Shown here one piece after another: positions 8,003 to 18,000 of a stretch of 64,000 nucleotides of DNA. Origin of the DNA: Flavobacteriales bacterium. GTDB taxonomy: Bacteria; Bacteroidota; Bacteroidia; Flavobacteriales_F; PHOS-HE28. The number at the start of each line of letters is the position of its first letter. The stretch's first letter is position 1. Made by a program: the position numbers and the translations under genes. The stretch is from assembly GCA_016699575.1 (NCBI GenBank), contig CP064979.1, positions 3,720,001-3,784,000 of the forward strand. Reading direction: 5' to 3'. Below the pieces are notes generated by a model. That model saw only the letters and a list, made by a program, of their open reading frames with translations. It was not told the origin of the DNA and ran no database searches.

Positions 8003-10144
8003 ATGCAACGGTCCGTGATCCTGTTCCACGCTGTCCTCCTTTTCGCCACCATCTGCCAAGCCCAGCGCACGCCCAGCCTGCAGCGCGGCGGTGGTCCCAC
8101 TACCGGCAACTTCTACTGCGTTCCGGATTTCTTTACGGGCCCGGCCGATGGCGATTGGGTGGACGGGGTGCAACTGGGCACCATCCTCACCACGGCCACT
8201 GGTGATAGTCTCGGTCTTGAGCACAACGACTACTTCTTCTCCGGCAGCGCCACCACAACACGCCTGGCGCCAGGCACCAGCTACGACATCAGCATTACCA
8301 GTGGCGCGTTTGCCGAGGACTTTCTGCTGGCCTGGATCGACTTCGACCGCAACAACGTGTTCAATACGGATGAACTGATCGGGCAGGGCCAGACGCAGGT
8401 GCCGTTCGAAACGCTGACCTTCAACTTCACTGTTCCGTTCGATGCACTGCCCGGCTACACCGGCCTGCGCGTGATGTGCACGTTCAGCCTGCCGAGCACA
8501 CCCGATCCCTGTGCCGTGGGCTACAACTGGGGCGAGACAGAGGATTACGCGGTGCTCATCGACAATGGCGGCCCGTGCATTCCGCTCACTTCGTTCGGCA
8601 CCACCGACGGCGACTTCCTCAGCCTGGTATCGCTGGCGGGCATAAGCGATGCCACCGGTTCAGCCGGGAAGCTGCCGTATTCCTTGCCCACCCGGGCCGC
8701 CCATTTGGACGCAGGCATGAACTACAACCTGAACCTCGTGACCGGCGACTACAGCGATGATCGCGTGGCCGTTTGGGTGGATTGGAACAAGAACGGCACG
8801 TTCGACGACCCGAGCGAGTACATCGGCGGTTTCCTGGCCACCAGTTCATTCTTCCAAGGGCAGGTGCCCATCAACGTGCCAGCGGACACGTGGGGATGGA
8901 TCCCCATGCGCGTGATCATCGCCGATGAACTGGTCATCACCCCGTGCGGCGACATCTCCTACGGTGAAACGCGCGACTACATGCTCGTCATCAACCATCC
9001 CTTGCTGCCCTGCCTGACCTACAACTTCGGTGGCGCGCCCACCAACTACGGCATCAACTCCGTGGACATCGCAGGCAATGGTGTGGGACCCTATTCCGGC
9101 TTCCCCAACCACTATATCACCGGCACATACCCTCCATTGTCCGTGCAGCCCGGTCAGTCGATGCCCATCACCGTGGGTGGTGGCGACCTTCCCATAGGCC
9201 GCTACCAGGTCTGGTTCGACGCGAACGCCGATCTCGACTACGATGATGCTGGTGAGAGCGTCGGTTCACAAAGCACCACCACGCCGGGCCAACTGCTGTC
9301 GTTCCCGTTCACGCTGCCGGCCAACCTTTCAGCGGGAGGGCATTATGTGCGCATCGCAGCGTTCGGCCCCCAGGTACCCACGCAGCTGCCGTGCACGGAC
9401 CCCACGGCCGGGCAGGTGTACGACATCATGGTGACCGTGGACCCGCAAGGCGGTGCCTGCATCCCCGCCATGTCCGATTGGACACTTTACGGCGACTACG
9501 TGGACGGTGTGCAGATCGGCGATATCAACAACACCTCCAGTGGTGCTCTGTTCGGGCCGCCGTACACTGACTTCACGTCGTTGTCCACCGACCTGGTGCT
9601 TGGCTACATCCACACGGTGTTCATCACCGCCGGGGAGTACGACGATGACGTTTTCGGTGCGTGGATCGATTACAACGGAGACGGCGACTGGTCGGACCCG
9701 GATGAGTTCCTCGGCTCGGCGGCAAACACGCAGTCGTTCGAAGTGATGCCCATCATCTTCACTGTTCCCATGGGCTTGCCGCTCGGACCGCGCACCATGC
9801 GCATCCGCTGCCAGTACGATACGCAGCCCGATCCGTGCGCCAATGGCGACTACGGCGAGACCGAGGACTATACGGTGGTGCTGAACAGCAGCACGGGAGT
9901 GGGAGAGGAGGCCGCAGCAGAAGTCCAGGTGATCGTTGCCGACCATCTGGTGCAGGTGTCCGTACCGAGCGCTTTGCTGGGGACCAGCTACGCTGTGCTG
10001 GACGCTACCGGACGTCAAGTGCGGGCCGGCTCGTTCAGCGACACGCGCACCATCATGGATCTGAACAATTGCATATCAGGGGCCTACGTGCTGCTGACCA
10101 ATACGCCGCAAGGACCGGTCACCGAACGGTTCGTTCTGCGTTGA
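8003..10144 (+). CDS. Secreted GEVED-domain protein with T9SS-type C-terminal domain
   Basis: 713 residues. A signal peptide (about 1-20, ending CQAQ) is followed by at least three tandem GEVED-type beta modules, each closing with a signature: WGETEDYAVLI (near 175), YGETRDYMLVI (near 319) and YGETEDYTVVL (near 621). Asp/Asn-rich segments such as DFDRNNVFNTDE and DYNGDGDWSDPDE suggest calcium-binding loops. The last about 75 residues (ATGRQVRAGSF, then GAYVLLT and ERFVLR) have the form of a T9SS sorting domain, so export through the outer membrane is likely. GEVED modules are common in Bacteroidota surface proteins and proteases, but no catalytic domain is visible here; an adhesive or scaffold role is inferred. 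Confidence 0.88.
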   Translation: MQRSVILFHAVLLFATICQAQRTPSLQRGGGPTTGNFYCVPDFFTGPADGDWVDGVQLGTILTTATGDSLGLEHNDYFFSGSATTTRLAPGTSYDISITSGAFAEDFLLAWIDFDRNNVFNTDELIGQGQTQVPFETLTFNFTVPFDALPGYTGLRVMCTFSLPSTPDPCAVGYNWGETEDYAVLIDNGGPCIPLTSFGTTDGDFLSLVSLAGISDATGSAGKLPYSLPTRAAHLDAGMNYNLNLVTGDYSDDRVAVWVDWNKNGTFDDPSEYIGGFLATSSFFQGQVPINVPADTWGWIPMRVIIADELVITPCGDISYGETRDYMLVINHPLLPCLTYNFGGAPTNYGINSVDIAGNGVGPYSGFPNHYITGTYPPLSVQPGQSMPITVGGGDLPIGRYQVWFDANADLDYDDAGESVGSQSTTTPGQLLSFPFTLPANLSAGGHYVRIAAFGPQVPTQLPCTDPTAGQVYDIMVTVDPQGGACIPAMSDWTLYGDYVDGVQIGDINNTSSGALFGPPYTDFTSLSTDLVLGYIHTVFITAGEYDDDVFGAWIDYNGDGDWSDPDEFLGSAANTQSFEVMPIIFTVPMGLPLGPRTMRIRCQYDTQPDPCANGDYGETEDYTVVLNSSTGVGEEAAAEVQVIVADHLVQVSVPSALLGTSYAVLDATGRQVRAGSFSDTRTIMDLNNCISGAYVLLTNTPQGPVTERFVLR

Positions 10145-10157
10145 CCCGAATCGAGGC

Positions 10158-10193
10158 AACGACGAAGGCGGGCGTGAGCCCGCCTTCGTCGTT
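10158..10193 (+). terminator. Perfect 16-bp hairpin after the GEVED gene
   Basis: Arms 10158-10173 and 10178-10193 are perfect complements around loop GTGA, starting 14 bases after the stop. No U-tract follows, so it may act as a weak terminator or as a 3'-end stabiliser. Confidence 0.55.
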
Positions 10194-10268
10194 CGTCAAC
10201 CTCTCGATCGGGATGTCGATCCGCTCGATCGTGCTCTGCCGGCCGCAACGCGCGCGCGACTTTGGCCG

Positions 10269-12014
10269 ATGATGCTGAGGATCCGGCTTGGACGCATGGC
10301 GAGGCGCACAGCACTGCTGTGCTGCGCTGTTGCTTCTGCTCCTGTGGCAGAGGGACAGGACCTGGAGCAGGTGGGCAAGAAGGGAGGAGTGTCGCTCACG
10401 GGCGGGCTAAGTGCCTACACGGCGCTCTACACCACCGACCTGAAAGACGAACGCTTCGCGCCGTTCTCGTGGGGAATCAACGCCCGTATGAACCTGAGCA
10501 TCTACGGGTTGCAGCTTCCGTTCAGCTTCGTTTTCAGCGAGAAGGAGCGCGACTTCCGGCAGCCGTTCAACCAGTTCGGCATCAGCCCGCGCTACAAGTG
10601 GTTCACCGCGCACATCGGGCACCGCAGCATGCAGTTCAGCGAGCTGACCATGAGCGGCCAACGGTTCCTGGGCGGCGGCATCGAACTAACCCCGGGTAAG
10701 TTCCGGTGCTCGGCCATGTACGGGCAGCTGCGGCGCGAAGTGTTCGCCGATACCACCACGGCGGTGCTGGAAGAACCCGCCTTCAAGCGCATGGGCATGG
10801 CGGCCAAACTCGGCGTGGGTACACAGGCCACCCACGTGGACCTGGTGCTCTTCAGCGCGAAGGACGAGTACAATGAAGTGGCCCTTGCACGCGGCAGCTA
10901 CGGCGGCGTGCAGCCCGAGGAGAACGTGGTTCTAGGCCTCGGTGCCGCAGTGCAACTGACCAAGAGCCTGCAGTGGCAATTGGACGCCGCGGGCAGCCTG
11001 CACAATGTGGGCGTAGCACCGCTAACGCGCGACGGAGCGCAGGGCGACATCGCCAACAACTACGACAGCTTCCTGTTCAACCTGGACACAAGGTCGCGCC
11101 GCGGAAGTGCGGTGAAGACCGGCTTGAGCTTCAATGTGCGCGGCACCACCTTCAGCCTGAACTACGACCGCATCGACCCGTTGTTCATGACGCTGGGCAA
11201 CTACTTCTTCATGCGCGACGTGGAGAACTACCGCGCATCGTTCGGCACCGGTCTCTTCAAGCAGAAGTTGCGCTTCACCGTGTCGCTCGGCTTGCAGACG
11301 AACAACCTGGCGCAGTCGCTCGCGGCGCGCACACGGCGCACGATCGGCAGCGCAAGCCTCAGCTTCAACAGTGGGAAGGTGGTCACCACGTCGCTCAACT
11401 ACAGCAACTTCGAAGCGAACATGCGCAGCGCCTACGAGGCGGCGGGCACCGACACCATCGAACTCCGACAGGTCTCGGACAACATCACGCTGAACAACAA
11501 CCTGCGCTTCCGGAACACGGACCGGGGTACCACGCGCAGTATGGATGTGGCTGTGGGCTACCAAGGCTTCACCAACGACGGGTACCCGTCACAAGGCACC
11601 AGCCGCACCGTCACATGGACCGGAAGCGTCGGCTACCGCGCACAGTTGAAGCAACGCTCCTTCGGTTGGGGCGTGCGCCTCACCACCAGCGTGTTCGAGA
11701 ATGCAGGCCTTGGGCGCACCAAGTACGGTGCATCCCTCAACGCGCGGAAAGGCTTCAACAAGGACCGCACAGGGGTGAACGGCCGTCTGGCCTTCTTCCT
11801 GAACCGCGGTGAGCAGTACGGTGGAAGCACTTCGCTGATCGTCAATGCCGGTCTGGACCAGAAGGTGGGCCGCATCCACACGTTCGGGCTCATGTTCAAC
11901 TACAACGGGCGCAGCACGAACGAGACGTTCGAGAACAGCCAATACCAGCTGCGCGCGCAGCTCACCTATTCCATGGACCTGAGATCCCGCAAACGCGAAA
12001 GCACGAAGCCATGA
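10269..12014 (+). CDS. Outer-membrane beta-barrel protein, first gene of a coupled surface operon
   Basis: 581 residues with a signal peptide (about 1-29, ending VAEGQ). The body alternates polar and hydrophobic residues in repeated amphipathic strands (FRVSLGLQTNNL-like stretches, many Asn/Tyr/Arg turns) and ends in SYQLRAQLTYSMDL-type strands, as expected of an outer-membrane barrel. I do not recognise a named family. Its stop overlaps the start of the 2361-residue gene by four bases (ATGA), so the two are translationally coupled. By analogy with other barrel plus giant-surface-protein operons it may anchor or export the next product; that is inference. A TTTG-containing -7-like stretch lies about ten bases before the start. 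Confidence 0.72.
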   Translation: MMLRIRLGRMARRTALLCCAVASAPVAEGQDLEQVGKKGGVSLTGGLSAYTALYTTDLKDERFAPFSWGINARMNLSIYGLQLPFSFVFSEKERDFRQPFNQFGISPRYKWFTAHIGHRSMQFSELTMSGQRFLGGGIELTPGKFRCSAMYGQLRREVFADTTTAVLEEPAFKRMGMAAKLGVGTQATHVDLVLFSAKDEYNEVALARGSYGGVQPEENVVLGLGAAVQLTKSLQWQLDAAGSLHNVGVAPLTRDGAQGDIANNYDSFLFNLDTRSRRGSAVKTGLSFNVRGTTFSLNYDRIDPLFMTLGNYFFMRDVENYRASFGTGLFKQKLRFTVSLGLQTNNLAQSLAARTRRTIGSASLSFNSGKVVTTSLNYSNFEANMRSAYEAAGTDTIELRQVSDNITLNNNLRFRNTDRGTTRSMDVAVGYQGFTNDGYPSQGTSRTVTWTGSVGYRAQLKQRSFGWGVRLTTSVFENAGLGRTKYGASLNARKGFNKDRTGVNGRLAFFLNRGEQYGGSTSLIVNAGLDQKVGRIHTFGLMFNYNGRSTNETFENSQYQLRAQLTYSMDLRSRKRESTKP

Positions 12015-15000
12015 ACCGATCCATCACCACGCTCCAAGGCCATGTTGTGCGCTGCATCGCATCGATCTTTCTGCTCTTTGCCGGTGGTGCGGCATTGGCC
12101 CAGCCGATGACGGTGACCACCACGGTGCCGTTGCCGCCACCGCTCACATGGGCCGAGCTGCAGGATGCCGCCGCCGGTGCGACCATCACCATCAACTCCA
12201 CGCTGCCCAACAATGTGCAGGCCGGTGCTTACGTCGTGCTGCGCTGCCAGGAACGTGGTATCCGCATCAGCAGCAACACCGACTTCACGCCTGCGCAGTG
12301 CATCACGGTCGAACCGGGCACAACAGTGCTCACGGTGGAAGAGATCGCCACGCAATTCGAGGGAACCGGAGCGTTCACGGAGAGCGACTTCACCTTCGAA
12401 GGGATCAGCTTCAGCGAGATCGAACTGGAGCAGATGCTCCCCGAAGGCTATTGGGAGATCTGCGTGCAGCTCCTCGATTGCACCACCGGGGATCCGTTGA
12501 GTGCGCCGATCCCCTCGGGCTGTTCCGGATGGCTGATCGCGCATCCGGCACCGCCGATGTTCACCAACATCTGCGGCACCACGTTCACGCTGCCCGATGG
12601 ACTGCTCAACATCGCCTGGGTGTACATGCCGCCGCCAGGCATCACGTCCGACATCCGGTACCGCTTGGAGATCGTTCGCATCGACCCCATTGATGGCCGG
12701 GAAGGCGACGCCAATGATGCCATGCTCAGCGCCACGGTGCCTGACCTGTTCACGCAGTTCTACGATGAGCAAGTGGCCAACATCGAGATACCGGATGAAC
12801 TGATGTTGGATGCCGGCTACCGCTATGCGGTCCGCGTCACTGCCGAGCGTGACGATCCGTTCTACGTCGACCCTGTTCTATCGCGAAGCGAGGTATGCTC
12901 GTTCCTGTACGCCCCGGAAGGTGTGAGCGGCAATGGTGTGCTGCGACCGGTCTGGCCGCAGAGCAACGACTGGATCCCCTTCGATTTCGTGAACGTGGTG
13001 ACGCACTTCGAGCCCTTCAACAACGGCTACACGCGCTTCACTTACAACACTACCATGCGCGAGATCGGTGGTGCTTCGCTTCCGGACTATTCCCGCACGC
13101 TGAACTGGCCCGATGGTCCGCCCGGTTCGCAGAGCCTTGTCTCGTTCAGCGACATCACCGCCTACGAATCGCAGTTCCTGTCGGTGTTCCATCCGAACGG
13201 AGGTATCCCGGACAACAGCTTCCAGCGTGGCCATCGCTATCAATGGCGCGTCAACGGCGATTTCTCGGTTGGTGGTAGTTCTACGGTGCACGGGGACAGC
13301 GGCGAAGAACCCTTCGGCATCGGCATGGGGCCCTCGCAGCCGCAGGAACCGGCCGAAGGTGCGATCGTTCCCGCTGGCAACGTGACGCTGCGCTGGGTGA
13401 CCGCTGTGCCGCCAACGCAGCCGCTTCCACCTTTTGCAGTAGTACAGGCCACCGGCAGTGGCGGCACGACCTTCATCGACGGCTGGCACAAAGAGCACTG
13501 GCAGGTGGAGGTAAGCCGTCAGTCGGACTTTTCCACCACTGCCTTCACCACGCACGGTTCGCTCACCGGCCAAACGTGGACGATCAACACGGCCATCGCC
13601 GCGCAGGAAGCCTTCGTGAACGACATGTACAAGGAGCTTAGCGCCACGCCCAACTTCACGGAAGAGGGCACCTACTACTGGCGCCTGCATTGGAAGACCA
13701 ACCCCGACGACATCACCAGTGCCAACTACAACACCAGCGAGGTGTTCACCTTCTGTGTGGGCCGCTGCGATACCACCACCACTGACAGCACCACAACGCC
13801 GGTGGACGAACCGCCGCCCGGCGATTGCGTGAGCGTGTGCCTGGCTGATGCCATCACGAACACCACGGCGGTCGGCGGCCTCGACGTGGGCGACATCGTG
13901 CGTGTGGGCAAGTTCAACATGACGGTGCTCACCGTGAGCGGTAGCACCACCTTCAATGGCACCGGCAAGATCCCTGTCCGGTTCCTCAACGACGTGAACA
14001 TCATGGTGGAGTTCAGCGGCCTGCAATGGAACGGCGACGGCCGTATGCTGAAGGGCCGCGTTGAAGCGCGCCACGATTGGAACCCGCCTTCGCTCACCAC
14101 CATCACCAGCGGGATCACGGAGATACCCAACATGAGCGAAGCCGATGTGGAAACCATGAACGGCCTCATCCAGGACGGTGCCCGACTGGTCAGCATGTTC
14201 AACAGCGGAAGCGAGATCGGCATGCCCATCGGCATCGATCGCGAGATCGGCGACCGGCAGGTGACCCTCGGCATCATCAACATGCGTTTCGATTCGTTGA
14301 GCGCGAGTCTGGACATGGTGGCGGGCATCGATGTGATGGAGATCCACACCATGCTGTCGTTCGGCATCGGCGATCTGTGTTTCACACCGGACGGTCTGGG
14401 TGATGCCGGGCGCGCCTACCTGCCCAACGACGTGCTGGTAACCGGCGACCTGGACACCGAGTTCCGCTTCCGTGGCGGGGCGAGCACTGATGTCTCCAAC
14501 ATCACCTATGTTGATTGGGATTGCCACGGCTTCCAGTGCTTGCAGGTGGCGTGCGCGGTGGAGTTCGACCGTGGTACCGTGCTGCCCGAAGGCGATCATG
14601 ACGAAGCGGGCACCGACAAGGTGGAGGCGCGGTTCAAGTTCAGTGTATGCCGCGAGGCCGTCCATGGCGGAGCCGTCAACGAGTGGAACGTGATGGCCGC
14701 TTTCACGATGGATCCTTTCGAAGTGCCCGGTGCCGAGGATTGGGTCTTCACGGTGGAAGAAGCCTGGCTCGACTGGAGCACTGTTGCCAATCCGGAGGGG
14801 ATCGACTTCCCGGAGGATTACGACCACCCTGCCATGCTCGAAGGCGCAACGCATGAGCTCTGGAAGGGCTTTTACATGAAGCGGCTTGCCATGAGGACCC
14901 CAGAGGTTTGGGGCGATGGCACGGGCGCACCGGTGGGCGCCTCGCTGAACAACTTCATGATCGATGACCAGGCGGAACTCTCGTTCAATTTTGCTCTAGT

Positions 15001-18000
15001 GAACCTGGTGGCCGTGAACCAGGGCCGCATCGACAGCTGGGCGTTCAGCGTGGACAGCGTGTACATGGACATGCTGCAGAACAACTTCCAGCGCGCAGGG
15101 TTGAAAGGCCGCATAGGATTGCCGATCAATGGTGAGCACGACTTCGTGAAGTATGCGGCCATCCTCGGCTACGACGCCGATAGCAGCGAGTTCGCTTTCA
15201 CACTGGAGGCACAGTTGGAGGACACGCTCACTGCGCCGCTATGGATCGCGGAGATGGAACTGGAACCCAACAGCTACATCCGCGCAACGCTCAGCGAGAA
15301 CAGCAAGGTGCGGGCGGAGCTGAACGGCAGCATCAGCATCAGCACGGCGCTGAGCAGCGAGCTGGGCATCGACCTCGGCAGCATTCCCAGCATCCGTATG
15401 CCCGGCATGCGCTTCGAGGACCTGGTGCTCGACAGCGAGGACGGCATCAGTTGTGGCAACTGCGCCTTCGCCTACGCCAGTCCGCAGAAGGAAGTGGGCG
15501 GCTTCCCGCTCAGCATCCGCAACCTCGCCTTGGAGTTCGACGATCCCACGCACCCGGCGCTGGTGGTGGAACCCATGGTGAGCCTCAGCGGTGGTGAGGG
15601 CGAAGGCAGTTTCGCGGCGAGCGTTGCGCTCAAGTTCGTCACGGAACTGGAACTGGGCGCCAATGGTGTGGAGCGCTTCGACTTCCGTGATGTGCTCTTC
15701 ACCGGCATGCACCTCGATGTGGACGTGAGCGCCATGCGTCTCGTGGGTGACCTGCGCATCACGAAGACCGCGACGAAAGAAGAAGTGAAGGGTGCTCTTA
15801 CCGTGGGCTTCCCCATGGGCATCCGTGGCGACCTGCAGGCCATCTTCGGAACGATCAAGAACAACACGAGCGTCCCCATCAACAGCAGTGCACAGCACTA
15901 CAGCTACTGGATGGTGGACGGCATGCTCTACTTCAACCCGGGCCTGATGATCATGACCGGTGTAGGCATCTACGGTTTCGGCGGCGGCGCCTACCACCAC
16001 ATGCGCTTCATCGATGGTTCGTTGCCTACCAACGAACGGTTGCAAAGCATGGCGCCAGCAACGCCACCCGGCGAGATACCCCCGGCCAACACCAATGCCG
16101 GTGATGATCCGCCCGACAACTTCACCAGCGGACTCACGGCCGATGCCAGCGATGTTGGCAGTGGCCCTGCGCCGAGCGGCGGCCGGTATGAGGAGGATTT
16201 CAACACCTTCCTCGGTATCCGCTTGGGCTTGGTCTTCGGCACCTATCCCAACCCCAAGGGCTGCAACATGGACCTGACCCTGCGTGCGGAGTTCGCACGG
16301 ACGGGTGGTCTGAGTTCGTTCATCGTGCGTGGCGACATCTACGGCCTGGTCGATATTCCCGAACGTGACGAGGCGCGCATCACCGGCACCATCCTCTTCA
16401 GCTACGCCAACCGCGAAGGCAACGAGGTGATACACGCGAACCTGGCCGTGATGCTCGACTTCGTGGTAGCACGCGGTGCCGGTGCGGGCAATAAGCTGGT
16501 GGATGCCAATTTCCACACGGAAAGCCAGAGCGGCAAGTGGTACTTCATCATGGGCACGCCGGACAATCCCGGAGGCATCGTTATCGGCCCACCCGGTGGC
16601 GCGCCCATCCTGAGCATCACCAACTACATCATGACGGGCAACGACAGCATCCCCTTCGAGTTGCCCGATCCACCGGCCCGCATCATGGAGATCCTCGGCC
16701 TCAACGATCCGTCGCGTGGGCTAGGCACCGAAGCGGAAACGGCCGCAGCGATCGGCGGCGAACGCGACATGGGACCGTTGGAGAACGGTGCGGGCTTCGC
16801 CTTCGGTGCTGGCTTCTCGTTGGACATGGACATCAATCTGGCCGTGCTCTACGCCCAGTTCGGTATGTGCATCGGCTTCGATCTGCTCTTGAGCGAGATC
16901 CCCGAGAGCATGGTGTGCGCCGAGACAGGTCGCCGTCCCGGTGACAACGGCTGGTATGCACAAGGGCAGTTCTACGCGGGCTTGTGGGGCGAACTGGGCG
17001 TGCAGCTCGATCTGCTTTTCATGCGGTTCCGCGCACCGATCCTTAGCATGAGCGCGGCCATGTTGCTGCGCGGCAACTTCCCCAACCCGAGCGGTTTCCG
17101 GGGCGATGCGGCAGTGCATTTCAGCGTGCTGAACGGCGCCATCACCGGCGATGCCAGTTTCCATGTGGAGGATGGCCAGCAATGCACGCTCATGGCGGCC
17201 GGGGACCCGCTGGCAGACTTCCAGTTCATCAAGGACCTCGGGCCGAAGGGCAACAACGTGAGCATCTTCGACATGCCAACGGCGAGCTACAATTTGCCGG
17301 TACTGGAGGTGCTTGAAGTACCGAAATTGATCAGGCCCGATGGCACTGTGGAGCTTTACCGCTTCCATCCGTACGTGAGCACCTTCACGCTCCACGAAGT
17401 GAACGGCAATGTGAACGTGCCGGGCAGCAACCGCTTCCAGGATGATCGTGGAACCAGCAGCTACCTGAGCCGCACCGATGTGTTGAAGGCGCACACCGAC
17501 TACCGCGCGCGCGTCGAGGTGAAGGTGCGCGAGGAATACGCGCCGTACCAGTTGCGCGATTTCATTCCCAACGGATCAACGAGCGTGTGGCGCGAAGAGC
17601 GCTCGCAGAACTTCCGCACCGGCGCGGCGCCGGACAACATCCCGGAGAGCAATGTTGACTATACCTACCCGGTGAACCGCCAGCGCTATTTCCTGCAACA
17701 GGAGTCGAACAACAAAGGGCGCGTGCGGCTCACGCTGGGCATGCCGTACTTGTTCGCACCGACGGTGGAGGGCCGCTCGTACACCTATATCGCCAAGTTC
17801 ATACCGCTCGGTGGCGGCCCTTCGCAGGAAACGCCTATCACGTACAGCGGTGGCATCGATATTCCGCTCACCGCGCCTACGCTCGACCCGCAGCGCATCT
17901 ACGTTGTGCAGTTGCTGCGGAGACAGGTCGCGACTGCCGGTGGTGCGCCCATGATCGGTGGAGGCATCGCCGGCGCTGCGGGCGTTGGTGGGGTTGCTGC

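Noticed and set aside
12878..14854. A 658-codon minus-strand frame inside the 2361-residue gene
   Set aside because: Its composition is the antisense His/Arg/Val pattern. The plus strand is a continuous coupled operon gene with signal peptide and overlaps.
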